NCBI GenBank assembly: GCA_036231565.1
Contig: JAZAHA010000006.1
Coordinates: forward strand, 1-64,000
Direction: 5' to 3'
Source: Maricaulis sp036231565
GTDB lineage: Bacteria; Pseudomonadota; Alphaproteobacteria; Caulobacterales; Maricaulaceae
Length of the DNA stretch: 64,000 nt
Position numbers and translations under genes: made by a program. Under the pieces are notes generated by a model. It did no database searches and was not told the origin of the DNA. It saw only the letters and a program-made list of their open reading frames with translations. Of this stretch, positions 45,750 to 54,440 are shown piece by piece (positions within the stretch are counted from its first letter, which is position 1; each line of letters begins with the position of its first letter).

Positions 45750-48335
45750 CTACCCCGCGACGATATTGACGATCCGGTCCGGTACCACGATCACCTTGCG
45801 CACTGTAAGCCCTTCGGTGGCGCGCACCACCCCGTCATGGGACAGGGCGAGCTCTTTGACCGTGTCTTCCGGCGTACCCTTGGCGACATCGATCTGGGCG
45901 CGGCGCTTGCCATTGACCTGGATCGGCATCGTCACCGTATCCTCAACCAGCAGCGCCGGATCGGCTTCCGGCCAGGCGGCGTCGATCACCAGGCCGTCAC
46001 CGCCCAGCACAGACCAGCATTCCTCGGCCAGGTGCGGCACGAAGGGGGCGATCATGCGCACGAGAATACCCAGGCCTTCCGCCTTGGCCGCGACACCGGC
46101 CGCGTCGGACGGCTCGAACTTGCGCAGCGCATTGACCAGATCGTGAACCTGGGCGACGGCCGAGTTGAAGCGGAAGCCTTCAATGGAATCCGTAACAGAC
46201 TTCAACGCTTTGTGTGCTGTCTTGCGGATCTCCAGCGCGTCGCCGGCGGCGTCGGCCGCGACCGTCGCGGGACCGGGTGCACCTTCGGGCAGCGAGGTGA
46301 CAGTCGTCCACAGGCGCTGGATAAAGCGCCAGACGCCCTCCACACCGCTGTCGGTGTACTCCACATCGCGTTCCGGCGGGCTGTCGGACAGCACAAACCA
46401 GCGTGCCGCATCGGCGCCATAGCTCTCGATGAACGCATCCAGGTCGACGACATTCTTTTTCGACTTGGACATCTTCTCGATCGCGCCGACCGTCACCGGC
46501 TTGCCTGTGGCGATCTCGACGCGCGTTCCGTCGCGCTCCTCGATCTCGTCGGGGCCGAGCCATTTGCCATCGGCCGACTTGTAGGTCTCGTGGGTCACCA
46601 TGCCCTGGGTGAACAGGCCGGCGAAAGGTTCGCCGCCGTCCAGCTGCATCAGGCCGCAATCATTCAGAGCGCGCGTGAAGAAGCGGGCATAGAGCAGGTG
46701 CAGGATCGCGTGCTCGATACCGCCGACATACTGATCGACCGGCATCCAGTGCTCGGCCTCGGCCGGTGCAAAGGGCGCGTCCTCGGTCCAGGGCGAGGTG
46801 AAGCGCAGGAAATACCAGGACGAGCACACGAACGTGTCCAGCGTGTCGGTCTCCCGGCGCGCCGGCTTGCCGCATTTCGGGCAGTCCGTGTTTTTCCAGG
46901 TCGGATGGCGTTCCAGCGGGTTTGAGGGCTGGTCGAAGGTGACATCCTCGGGCAAGACCACCGGCAGCTGGTCTTCCGGTACCGGCACGGCGCCGCAATC
47001 GGCGCAATGCACGATCGGGATCGGGCAGCCCCAATAGCGCTGGCGGGACACCAGCCAGTCGCGCAGGCGGTAGCTGGTCGCACCCTTGCCAAGGTTCAGC
47101 TTTTCCAGCTCTTCGATCGCACGCTCGATCGCGGCTGGCGTTTCGAGCCCGTCCAGGAAGCGCGAATTATAGATCGTGCCATGGCCGGTGAAGGCTTCGT
47201 CGGTGATCGTGTGCGTTGCGGCGTCGGCGTTCGGCGGCAGCACCACAGGATTGACCGGCAGATCATACTTGCGGGCAAAGTCGAGGTCGCGCTGGTCGCC
47301 GGCAGGCGAACCGAAAATCGCGCCCGTACCATACCCCGACAGCACGAAATTCGCCGACCAGACCGGGATTTCCCAGCTTTCGTCAAACGGATGGCGGACC
47401 TTGATGCCCAGATCGATGCCCTTCTTGGGGGCCTTCTCGATCTCTTCTTCCGTCGTGCCCATGCGGGCGCAATCCTGGCAGAAGGCCTCGATCTGCGGAT
47501 TGTCCTTCGCCAGTGCCTTCACGATCGGATGATCGGGCGCCAGGGCCAGGAAGCTCGCCCCGAACAGCGTGTCCGGACGGGTGGTGAAGACGTCGATCGT
47601 CTCGCCGAAACGGGTATCGGTCAGCGGGAAGCGCACTTCGGCCCCGCGCGACCGGCCGATCCAGTTCGACTGCATCGTGCGGACCTTGTCCGGCCAGCGG
47701 TCAAGGCCTTCAATGGCATCGGTCAGCACATCGGCATACCGGGTGATCTTGAAGAACCACTGATCGAGCTCGCGCTGCTCGACCTCGGCGCCCGAACGCC
47801 AGCCCTTGCCGTCGATCACCTGTTCGTTGGCCAGAACGGTCTGGTCGACCGGGTCCCAGTTGACCTTCGCTGTCTTGCGATAGGCCAGGCCGTTCTCCCA
47901 CAATTTCAGGAAGATAGCCTGCTGATGGCGATAATAGGCCGGGTCGCAGGTCGCGATCTCGCGGCTCCAGTCGAGGGCCAGGCCCAGACGCTGGAGCTGT
48001 TTGCGCATGACGTCGATATTGCCATAGGTCCACTTGCCCGGATGCACGCCGCGGTCACGGGCCGCGTTTTCCGCCGGCAGGCCGAACGCGTCCCAGCCCA
48101 TCGGGTGCAGCACGTCGAAGCCACGGGCGCGCTTGTAGCGCGCCACGACGTCGCCCATCGTGTAATTGCGGGAGTGGCCGACATGGATGCGCCCCGACGG
48201 ATAGGGGAACATCTCCAGGACATAGTATTTCGGCTTGCCGGACTCAGGTCCGCCGGCACGGAAGGCATCACGCTCCGCCCAGGCCGATTGCCATTTCGGT
48301 TCGGCCTCGCGGGGATTGTATCGGCTCATGGTCAT
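45750..48335 (-). CDS. leuS: Leucyl-tRNA synthetase
   Basis: LeuS charges tRNA-Leu. The 861-residue class I synthetase has the HIGH-type HVGHSRNY, an editing domain around residues 220-410 with TTRPDTLFGASFLALAPDH, and the KMSKS loop EKMSKSKKN. The zinc-type cysteines PKCGKPARRETDT are visible. The start is MTMSRYNP at 48335 (or 48329); the extension beyond has no family match. It follows the DUF3576 gene by 26 bases on the same strand. Confidence 0.97.
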   Translation of the reverse strand: MTMSRYNPREAEPKWQSAWAERDAFRAGGPESGKPKYYVLEMFPYPSGRIHVGHSRNYTMGDVVARYKRARGFDVLHPMGWDAFGLPAENAARDRGVHPGKWTYGNIDVMRKQLQRLGLALDWSREIATCDPAYYRHQQAIFLKLWENGLAYRKTAKVNWDPVDQTVLANEQVIDGKGWRSGAEVEQRELDQWFFKITRYADVLTDAIEGLDRWPDKVRTMQSNWIGRSRGAEVRFPLTDTRFGETIDVFTTRPDTLFGASFLALAPDHPIVKALAKDNPQIEAFCQDCARMGTTEEEIEKAPKKGIDLGIKVRHPFDESWEIPVWSANFVLSGYGTGAIFGSPAGDQRDLDFARKYDLPVNPVVLPPNADAATHTITDEAFTGHGTIYNSRFLDGLETPAAIERAIEELEKLNLGKGATSYRLRDWLVSRQRYWGCPIPIVHCADCGAVPVPEDQLPVVLPEDVTFDQPSNPLERHPTWKNTDCPKCGKPARRETDTLDTFVCSSWYFLRFTSPWTEDAPFAPAEAEHWMPVDQYVGGIEHAILHLLYARFFTRALNDCGLMQLDGGEPFAGLFTQGMVTHETYKSADGKWLGPDEIEERDGTRVEIATGKPVTVGAIEKMSKSKKNVVDLDAFIESYGADAARWFVLSDSPPERDVEYTDSGVEGVWRFIQRLWTTVTSLPEGAPGPATVAADAAGDALEIRKTAHKALKSVTDSIEGFRFNSAVAQVHDLVNALRKFEPSDAAGVAAKAEGLGILVRMIAPFVPHLAEECWSVLGGDGLVIDAAWPEADPALLVEDTVTMPIQVNGKRRAQIDVAKGTPEDTVKELALSHDGVVRATEGLTVRKVIVVPDRIVNIVAG

Positions 48336-48361
48336 GCTCGCTGCGAGGCCTTGCGGCGTCA

Positions 48362-48862
48362 CTAGCCTTCCAGCTGGGAAATGCGCAGCTGGCGGGCCCG
48401 GGTCAGGATCGCGTTCTCGATCTCGTAGGCGGTATCCTCTCCGCTCGGCGCGTCGGTCCATTCGCCTCGGTCGTCACGGACCTGGCGGAAGACATTGACG
48501 GCCAGTGCGTCGGCGCGAAGGCGCGTATCGAGAATGTAGACCGTCAGCTTGAAGCGCTCGGTCGGCATCTGCGGATTGGCGTACCAGTCCGTGATGATGA
48601 CGCCGCCGAACGGATCGACTTCCGACAACGGCATGAAGGAGATCGTGTCCAGGCTGGCGCGCCACAGGAAACCGTTGACGCCGATGCCCTCGACCTCGAC
48701 CGGACGATTGCCGCCGCCCAGCGGGTTGGGCAGGGACGGCAGACGCAGGCCCGACCGGCTCTCCGACGCAGCGGACTGGTCGGCCGCATTGTTCGAGGCA
48801 CAGGCCGACAGGGTAAGAATGGCGGCGGAGAGGGCTACTCCAAGAATCCGACGGTCGGACAT
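48362..48862 (-). CDS. DUF3576 lipoprotein
   Basis: This 166-residue protein starts MSDRRILGVALSAAILTLSAC, a lipoprotein signal with cysteine at residue 21, and continues with NGFLWRASLDTISFMPLSEVDPFGGVIITDWY in shorter pieces (GFLWRASLDTISFMPLSEVD). The pattern and its place directly before leuS match DUF3576, an outer-membrane-associated family of alphaproteobacteria. It is probably co-transcribed with leuS-lptE-holA. Function is unknown. Confidence 0.88.
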   Translation of the reverse strand: MSDRRILGVALSAAILTLSACASNNAADQSAASESRSGLRLPSLPNPLGGGNRPVEVEGIGVNGFLWRASLDTISFMPLSEVDPFGGVIITDWYANPQMPTERFKLTVYILDTRLRADALAVNVFRQVRDDRGEWTDAPSGEDTAYEIENAILTRARQLRISQLEG

Positions 48863-49126
48863 AAGCCGAGACTCCTTCGAAACAGACAGCGGTAACACGC
48901 GGGGAACCGTGAACGCGGACGCGCTCCTTGCTTTGACGATTTGTATAACATGCGAAACGGGACACGCCAGCGCCGAAAGGCACCCGTTGCGAGCGTGGCA
49001 GGATCGCAACAACCTGGCACCAAGTTTTCTGCAAGCCGTCCGGGGTGCTTGACCGGACCGGCGCGCTGGCCTCCTTTAGGTGTGCGACGTCCGGGGGGAC
49101 GGGGCCGATCGGCGGGACCGCGAGAC

Positions 49127-50368
49127 ATGGTACGGACACTCAGCGCGACCTTGATCGCCGCTCTGTCCGGAGCGCTTGCGGCCCCGCCGGCATTCCCCCA
49201 GACGGACTCGTCTTCCGGCATATATTCCAATGAAAACAGTGAGTTGGGCGCGGCGTTCGAGACGCGTTTCGAGCTGGATGCCGGCATGGTGTTCGCCTCG
49301 GGCGACAGCGCCGATACGCCGCTTTTCGACATCGACACGGCCCTGACCATCGAAGGCTTCACCGATGCCGGCCGCCGTTATGGCCTGGTCGTCGGCGGGC
49401 GGATCGAGCGCGACAGCGGCCGCCGGGGATGGGGCGGGCTGGCCGGAGACTGTCCGGCCGGGCGCGGCGATTGTGCCACGGGGGTGAGCCCGGCGAGCGG
49501 CTATCGCAGCAGCGGCGCACCGGTGGGCGACGTCACGCGCACCGCGCTGGAAGACGCCTATCTTTACTACGATACCGGCTGGGGCGAGCTGCGGCTGGGT
49601 TACGGGCCCGGTGCGGCCCAGCTGGACACAGCCGGCGGGCCGGCGGCCTTCCGCCTCAGCCGCGCCGATGGCGGCCGGGTCGCCACCGACCGCCTGTCGG
49701 GCGCGCGTACGGCCAATCTCGCCTCCGGCTGGTCGCCGAAAATCCTGTTCCGCTCGGTCGCGCTGGGGCAGGAGAGCACGATCGGTACCCTGCGGGCCTC
49801 GGCCTCCTGGACCCCGGCCGTGCGCGATTGCGGCGTCGATGTCTGTCATCGCGAATACGGACCGGCCGGTCTGGTCAGCCCGGTCTTTGATGATATGGCC
49901 GAGCTGGGATTGATCTATGCCGTCCGCCGCGGCGATCACGAGATCGAGGCCTCCTTCGGTGTCGCCAGCGGCGCCGACGCCACCGGCCGGCCGGGCTTAG
50001 AGCGCCTCCTCGCCTGGGATGCGGGCCTGTCCTGGCGCCATGGCGACTGGTCGGCGGGGCTGCGTGGCCTGGTCAGCGATAACGGTCTCGCCGGCGACCA
50101 GGGCTATCAAGCCTGGTCTGCCTCGGCAGGATATGAAGCCGGGCCCTGGCTGTTCACACTGGAATATGCGGGCTTTTCCGACGACGCGGTTCATGTCGAC
50201 GGCACCAGCTGGCAAGCGGGCGGATCGCGTCTGATCGGCGAGCACTGGCTTGCCGGTGTCGGACTGCGCAGCGCAAGCCGCCGGGACCCCGTTCTCACCC
50301 CGGGCGGGCGGACACAGGTCCGGTCGGAGGACACGGTCGGATTTTTCGAGCTCGGCTGGCAGTTTTGA
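49127..50368 (+). CDS. Outer-membrane beta-barrel protein (porin-like)
   Basis: This 413-residue protein has a signal peptide (LSATLIAALSGALAAPPAFPQ), alternating hydrophobic strands with aromatic girdles, and a C-terminal phenylalanine in FFELGWQF, the signal for outer-membrane barrel insertion. Two cysteines in DCPAGRGDC and two in DCGVDVCH suggest loop disulfides. It resembles a Gram-negative porin. It precedes ntrZ by about 100 bp on the same strand. The ATG at 49127 gives the signal peptide; upstream frame is unsupported. Confidence 0.82.
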   Translation: MVRTLSATLIAALSGALAAPPAFPQTDSSSGIYSNENSELGAAFETRFELDAGMVFASGDSADTPLFDIDTALTIEGFTDAGRRYGLVVGGRIERDSGRRGWGGLAGDCPAGRGDCATGVSPASGYRSSGAPVGDVTRTALEDAYLYYDTGWGELRLGYGPGAAQLDTAGGPAAFRLSRADGGRVATDRLSGARTANLASGWSPKILFRSVALGQESTIGTLRASASWTPAVRDCGVDVCHREYGPAGLVSPVFDDMAELGLIYAVRRGDHEIEASFGVASGADATGRPGLERLLAWDAGLSWRHGDWSAGLRGLVSDNGLAGDQGYQAWSASAGYEAGPWLFTLEYAGFSDDAVHVDGTSWQAGGSRLIGEHWLAGVGLRSASRRDPVLTPGGRTQVRSEDTVGFFELGWQF

Positions 50369-50471
50369 CAAATCCGCCACAGGCGGCGTGAAACTGTTGC
50401 AGCCGCCGCAGAATCCTCTTGGGACGGACAGGCCCGGTGCGGTAAAACAGAGCGGTGTGAGGGAGAGTGCA

Positions 50472-50939
50472 ATGAGCGGGCGGAGCTATCCGTTTGACAT
50501 CATTGGTAAGACGGCGCCTGCAGTCGTGACGGCTGCGGCTCTGTGCCTGTGTGCGCCTGCGGCTTTCGCCCAGGACGATACCGCTTCTGCGCTCGCCGCG
50601 CCGGCCCCGGCTGCGTCCGAGGCCGAGACGCCGTGGTATGAGGCCTTCACCCTGTCCATGAATGAAGCCGCCCATCCGGGCCTGGAAGAACCCGACACGT
50701 TCGACTGGGAGTCCGCCGGTGGCCGCTGGGGCATTACGCTGGGCGTGGAAGATCATTCCGACACGCGTTTCGAGATGGAAGACGTCAGCGCCGGCGCCTT
50801 CGTCAATCTCGGCGAACGCTTCCGTCTGGGTGGCCAGGTCCGCTTTGCTGCGCCGGACAGTGAGTATTTCACGCTTCGCGAGAACCGCCAGGATCGCCGC
50901 GAGCCGGAAATCAAGTTCGAGTCGGCCCTGCGCTTCTGA
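50472..50939 (+). CDS. ntrZ: NtrZ-family periplasmic regulatory protein
   Basis: This 155-residue protein has a signal peptide (VVTAAALCLCAPAAFAQ), then a domain with WGITLGVEDHSDTRFEMEDV, GERFRLGGQVRFAAPD and the terminal REPEIKFESALRF. These match the NtrZ family. In Caulobacter NtrZ is periplasmic and restrains the NtrY sensor kinase. NtrY is not in the window. The Caulobacter gene also lies near the leuS-parAB region, so synteny supports the call. Its 3' end overlaps the converging ThiE-like gene by 29 bases. Confidence 0.82.
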   Translation: MSGRSYPFDIIGKTAPAVVTAAALCLCAPAAFAQDDTASALAAPAPAASEAETPWYEAFTLSMNEAAHPGLEEPDTFDWESAGGRWGITLGVEDHSDTRFEMEDVSAGAFVNLGERFRLGGQVRFAAPDSEYFTLRENRQDRREPEIKFESALRF

Positions 50940-51555
50940 TCGCGCCGACACACGCAAATCCTGAAAAACCGAGACCTGTCAGCCGTTTCGCCGTGCGCCT
51001 ATTGACGCCGCCCAGCGCATAGACCGGCAGATCTGTCGCCTGTGCCATCGCCGCTGCGGCCCACACCCCCAGAGGCCGTCCGGCGCTGGGGCTCTGGCTG
51101 GGAAAGACCGCCGACAGCAGGGCCGCATCGACACCGGCATTGCCCGCTCGGGCCAGCGCCCGCCAGCAATGGGCGGCGGCTGTGAAAAAGCCCGTATTGC
51201 CGCGCGCCCGGCAGGCGGCGGCCTCGGCGATCTGCCGTTCCGGCCAGTGCACGCCGTCCGCCCCGGCCCGCCGGGCCAGATCCGGATCTCCCGACACCAG
51301 CAGCCAATTGCCCCGCGCGCGGCAGACCGCAGCCAGCCGTTCTGCGATCTCCAGCCGGTCCGGTGCACCGAAATGCCGGTAGATCACCGCGCTGCCGCCC
51401 GGGACCGCAGCGGCGAACGCGTCCGGATCCGGCGTGCGGGCCGGATCGGTCAGTGCCAGCAGCGCCGGCAGGCCGGCCCCGCGTGCTCCCTGGACCGCAA
51501 ACGCCTGTCTTGCCAAGCCCGCCGGGGCGTCATATGGCGGCATGATGAGCGACAC
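50911..51555 (-). CDS. Thiamine phosphate synthase-like protein
   Basis: This 214-residue protein resembles ThiE/TenI proteins: GGSAVIYRHFGAPDRLEIAE at the start of the barrel, ARRAGADGVHWPE, a phosphate-binding end VYALGGVNRRTAKRLTGLGFS, and FACVGAI. The normally conserved catalytic SPVFPTxSK region reads SAVFPSQSPSAGRP, so activity as thiamine phosphate synthase is uncertain. Starts at 51555 or 51543 are possible; the latter abuts the yggS start, so these genes are head to head with almost no gap. Confidence 0.78.
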   Translation of the reverse strand: MSLIMPPYDAPAGLARQAFAVQGARGAGLPALLALTDPARTPDPDAFAAAVPGGSAVIYRHFGAPDRLEIAERLAAVCRARGNWLLVSGDPDLARRAGADGVHWPERQIAEAAACRARGNTGFFTAAAHCWRALARAGNAGVDAALLSAVFPSQSPSAGRPLGVWAAAAMAQATDLPVYALGGVNRRTAKRLTGLGFSGFACVGAIRSAGPTRT

Positions 51556-52222
51556 TTCCGCAATCTCCGCAAACCGTCAGGCCCTGCTCGACACGATCGC
51601 CGCCGCGGCCGGTACGGCAGGGCGAAACCCGGGTGATATCACCCTGGTGGCCGTATCGAAACGCCAGAGCGACGGCCGGCTGGATGCCGCGCTTGCGGCC
51701 GGCCAGCGCGTATTCGGCGAAAACCGTGTGCAGGAGGCCCGGGCGCACTGGTCCGCCCGCCGCGCAGACCATCCCGACCTCGAACTGCGCCTGATCGGGC
51801 CGCTGCAGTCCAACAAGGCGGAGGATGCCGTTGCCCTGTTCGATGTGATCGAGACGCTGGATCGCGAGAAGCTGGCCGGAGCGCTGCGCAAGGCGATGGA
51901 CGCGCAGGGCCGCACGCCGCGGCTCTACGTGCAGGTGAATACCGGCGAGGAGGACCAGAAGGCCGGCGTTGCCCCGGCCGAGCTGCCGGACTTCCTGGCG
52001 CGGATGCGGCAGGACTATGGTTTCGAGATCGAGGGCCTGATGTGCATTCCGCCGGTCGAGGAGCCGGCCGGTCTTCACTTTGCCCTGCTCGACAGGCTCG
52101 CCCGCGAGAACGGGGTCGAAAAGCTGTCCATGGGCATGAGCGGCGATTTCGAGACGGCCGTCGCGCTGGGTGCGACATCGGTCCGCGTCGGCACAGCCTT
52201 CTTCGGCGAACGGCAAGTTTAG
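51545..52222 (+). CDS. yggS: YggS-family PLP homeostasis protein
   Basis: YggS (PLPBP) binds pyridoxal phosphate and helps keep vitamin B6 pools balanced. The 225-residue protein has ITLVAVSKRQ with the PLP lysine, FGENRVQEARAHW, LIGPLQSNKAEDAV, and LSMGMSGDFETAVALGAT with VRVGTAFFGER. Either the ATG at 51542 or at 51545 starts it; the latter is chosen to avoid overlap with the opposite gene. Two repeat copies follow the stop. Confidence 0.93.
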   Translation: MSDTSAISANRQALLDTIAAAAGTAGRNPGDITLVAVSKRQSDGRLDAALAAGQRVFGENRVQEARAHWSARRADHPDLELRLIGPLQSNKAEDAVALFDVIETLDREKLAGALRKAMDAQGRTPRLYVQVNTGEEDQKAGVAPAELPDFLARMRQDYGFEIEGLMCIPPVEEPAGLHFALLDRLARENGVEKLSMGMSGDFETAVALGATSVRVGTAFFGERQV

Positions 52223-52229
52223 AGCCGCC

Positions 52230-52275
52230 GCATTTTCGAACCGCAAAACCGGTTCCCACTTTTGCTGAAAATGCT
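52230..52275 (+). repeat. GCATTTTC repeat (family 2), copy 2
   Basis: GCATTTTCGAACCGCAAAAC opens the element and TTTTGCTGAAAATGCT closes it. It is 46 bp, eight bases after the yggS stop, and is followed by another copy 14 bases later. Confidence 0.85.
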
Positions 52276-52289
52276 GGGTCCTGAGTGGT

Positions 52290-52338
52290 CGCATTTTCGA
52301 ACCGCGAAACTGGTCCCCACTTTCGCTGAAAATGCTCT
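52290..52338 (+). repeat. GCATTTTC repeat (family 2), copy 3
   Basis: CGCATTTTCGAACCGCGAAA and TTTCGCTGAAAATGCTCT mark the ends. The last two bases are part of CTA, the complement of the TAG stop of the L,D-transpeptidase gene. This mirrors the hairpin end at holA, where GCTCTAG also overlaps the stop. Confidence 0.85.
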
Positions 52339-52837
52339 AGCTGATCGTCAGCGTGTCGCCCGGTTTCGCCTGCGTCAGCAGGGCGCGCACATCGTCAGGA
52401 TCCAGCGCGACACAGCCCAGCGTCGGCTCGTAGTCCCCGCGCTTGCAGTGCAGGAAGATCGCCGAGCCCGCTCCGGGCACCGGCGGATCGTCATTATGGC
52501 CGAGCACGAGAATGATGTCGTACAGCCCGTCCTCGCGCCACAGATCCTCGTGAGACGCCGGATAGGGCTTGCGGACGGGGCGGTTATAGGCGGTGTCGTC
52601 CGGCGCGTCGCACCAGCCGTCATCGGGCCGGATCGCCCGCACCGGCAGTGCGGTGTCTGGCGGCGTGACCCGGTCGGCCCGGTACATCACACGGCGCAGC
52701 GCATAGCGGCCCAGCGGCGTGGCGCCATCGCCCTCACGCTTGTCTGACGCGTCCGTGATGCCGCCTTTTCCCAGCGCCGCGCGTACGGTGCGGTCGCCGA
52801 GGTCGATCTGCCCGGTTCGTGAGACTTGCCAATCCAT
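52337..52837 (-). CDS. L,D-transpeptidase family protein
   Basis: This 166-residue protein has the YkuD-type catalytic segment AIFLHCKRGDYEPTLGCVAL, with the invariant histidine region and the nucleophilic cysteine in TLGCVAL. It also contains YDIILVLGHNDDPPVPG. L,D-transpeptidases cross-link peptidoglycan 3-3 or attach proteins to it. No signal peptide is visible from the ATG at 52837 or the longer in-frame methionine, so export is unexplained. The TAG stop falls at the edge of a repeat. Confidence 0.85.
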   Translation of the reverse strand: MDWQVSRTGQIDLGDRTVRAALGKGGITDASDKREGDGATPLGRYALRRVMYRADRVTPPDTALPVRAIRPDDGWCDAPDDTAYNRPVRKPYPASHEDLWREDGLYDIILVLGHNDDPPVPGAGSAIFLHCKRGDYEPTLGCVALDPDDVRALLTQAKPGDTLTIS

Positions 52838-53091
52838 AACGCCAGCATAGATGAAAAAAGAGGTGGTCGGCGAGGGACGCTCTTGCGCCGGAAAAGGCAC
52901 AGGCATCCGCTTCGCCTCCCCCACCACGGAAGAGTGTCCGGCCTGCGGACTCAGCGCTAACCAAGCAATTTCGGTACCAGAATTCGTGACGGAAATACGG
53001 GACAGATCGCCATGTTTGAGCAAATATTGCCGGGCACTTCCTGCCGGTGGGCAGAATTTGCCTTGCGACCGGAAAAGGGCATGATCGCATC

Positions 53092-53778
53092 ATGAGCGCA
53101 CAGAAAACGATTCTGATCGTGGACGATGACGAGGACCTGCGCGAAGCGCTGGTCGAACAATTCGCGCTTCACGAGGAGTTCCGCACGCTCAGCGCCGGCA
53201 CGGCCAGCGAGGGCATGACAACGGCCAAGGCCGAACGCGCCGATCTGGTCCTGCTCGATGTCGAACTGCCGGACATGGATGGCCGCGAAGCCTGCCGGCT
53301 GATGCGCAAGAACGGGGTGTCCGCGCCGGTCGTCATGCTGACCGCCCAGGATACCGATGCCGACCAGATCCTCGGTCTGGAATCCGGCGCCAATGACTAT
53401 GTCACCAAGCCGTTCAAATTCTCGGTCCTGCTCGCTCGTGTGCGCGCCCATCTGCGCAGCCACGAGCAGAGCGAGGACGCGGTCTTCCGCATCGGCCCCT
53501 ACGAGTTCCGGCCGGCCATGAAGCTGCTGCTGACCGCCGACGAGAAGAAGATCCGGCTGACGGAAAAAGAGACCAATATCCTCAAATACCTCTACCGCGC
53601 TGGCGGCAAGCCGGTGCCGCGCGACGAGCTGTTGCACGAGGTGTGGGGCTATAATCCGGCCGTGACGACGCACACGCTGGAAACCCATGTCTACCGGCTA
53701 AGACAGAAAATCGAACCGGATCCGGCCCATGCGCGGCTCCTGGTTACGGAGAGTGGTGGTTACCGGCTGCAGGGCTGA
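53092..53778 (+). CDS. cenR: OmpR-family response regulator, CenR-like
   Basis: This 228-residue protein has a receiver domain (ILIVDDDEDLREAL, VLLDVELPDMDG with the phosphorylated aspartate, MLTAQDTDADQILGL, VTKPFKFSVLLARVRAHL with the conserved lysine) and a winged-helix domain ending YRLRQKIEPDPAHARLLVTE. It closely resembles CenR, an essential envelope regulator of Caulobacter, whose gene also lies in the parAB/ntrZ area. The partner kinase CenK is not in the window. The ATG at 53092 is preferred. The DUF922 gene follows by eight bases. Confidence 0.82.
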   Translation: MSAQKTILIVDDDEDLREALVEQFALHEEFRTLSAGTASEGMTTAKAERADLVLLDVELPDMDGREACRLMRKNGVSAPVVMLTAQDTDADQILGLESGANDYVTKPFKFSVLLARVRAHLRSHEQSEDAVFRIGPYEFRPAMKLLLTADEKKIRLTEKETNILKYLYRAGGKPVPRDELLHEVWGYNPAVTTHTLETHVYRLRQKIEPDPAHARLLVTESGGYRLQG

Positions 53779-53786
53779 GAAACTCA

Positions 53787-54404
53787 ATGGGACGCATCAG
53801 GGGGCTGCTGGCAGCCGGGGTGATCGTGATGGTGGCCGCACCGGACCTGTTCGCGCAGGAGCCGCCGGACCTGCCCTATATCCCGCAAGTCCCGACGACG
53901 GTGTCGATTACACACTATCCCGTGTCCGGCCGGAACCTGCGTGACGTGCTGGACGATACCCGGTTTTCCGGCCCGATCGGTTATGAGGCGGAAATCCAGT
54001 ATTCGCCGAACCCGTTCTTCATGTATGAGCCGGGGCCGAATGGCTGCGTTCTCACGCATCTCGAGATCGCGCTGGACATCACGATTCGCTATCCGGAATG
54101 GACGGACTATGACCGGGCCCGCCGTTCGGAACGCCAGCGCTGGGACGCGCGCATGCAGGTTCTTGCCGTGCACGAGAATGTCCATGCGGTGATAGCCCTT
54201 TACGGAACCAGTCTCGCCTTCAACCATGCAGCGGAGACACCGCCGGCAGCGGACTGCGACACGCTGCGGGAGCTGCTCGATGCCCGTCTGGAAACCGGCT
54301 TTTCTCGCCTTTCGGACTGGCAACGCGCCTATGACGACGAAACCAATCATGGCGAGCTGCAGCACGAGTTCGACTTCCAGGCCTTCATTGCCAGTCTGGA
54401 CTGA
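53787..54404 (+). CDS. DUF922 predicted secreted zinc protease
   Basis: This 205-residue protein has a signal peptide (RGLLAAGVIVMVAAPDLFAQ) and a DUF922-type domain with VLAVHENVHAVIAL, which supplies an H-E-x-x-H zinc site, and later HGELQHEFDF. The family is predicted to be zinc-dependent proteases of the envelope. It lies eight bases after cenR, so both are likely one transcript and this may be a CenR-linked envelope function. No experimental role is known. Confidence 0.82.
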   Translation: MGRIRGLLAAGVIVMVAAPDLFAQEPPDLPYIPQVPTTVSITHYPVSGRNLRDVLDDTRFSGPIGYEAEIQYSPNPFFMYEPGPNGCVLTHLEIALDITIRYPEWTDYDRARRSERQRWDARMQVLAVHENVHAVIALYGTSLAFNHAAETPPAADCDTLRELLDARLETGFSRLSDWQRAYDDETNHGELQHEFDFQAFIASLD

Positions 54405-54440
54405 TGCCGCGTGCAAAGCGGGACAGACGCCTGAGCGGGT

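Noticed and set aside
52841..53091. Possible small RNA in the gap before cenR
   Set aside because: Partial pairing GTGGT/ACCAC was noticed, but inner pairing is poor and no known RNA family matched.
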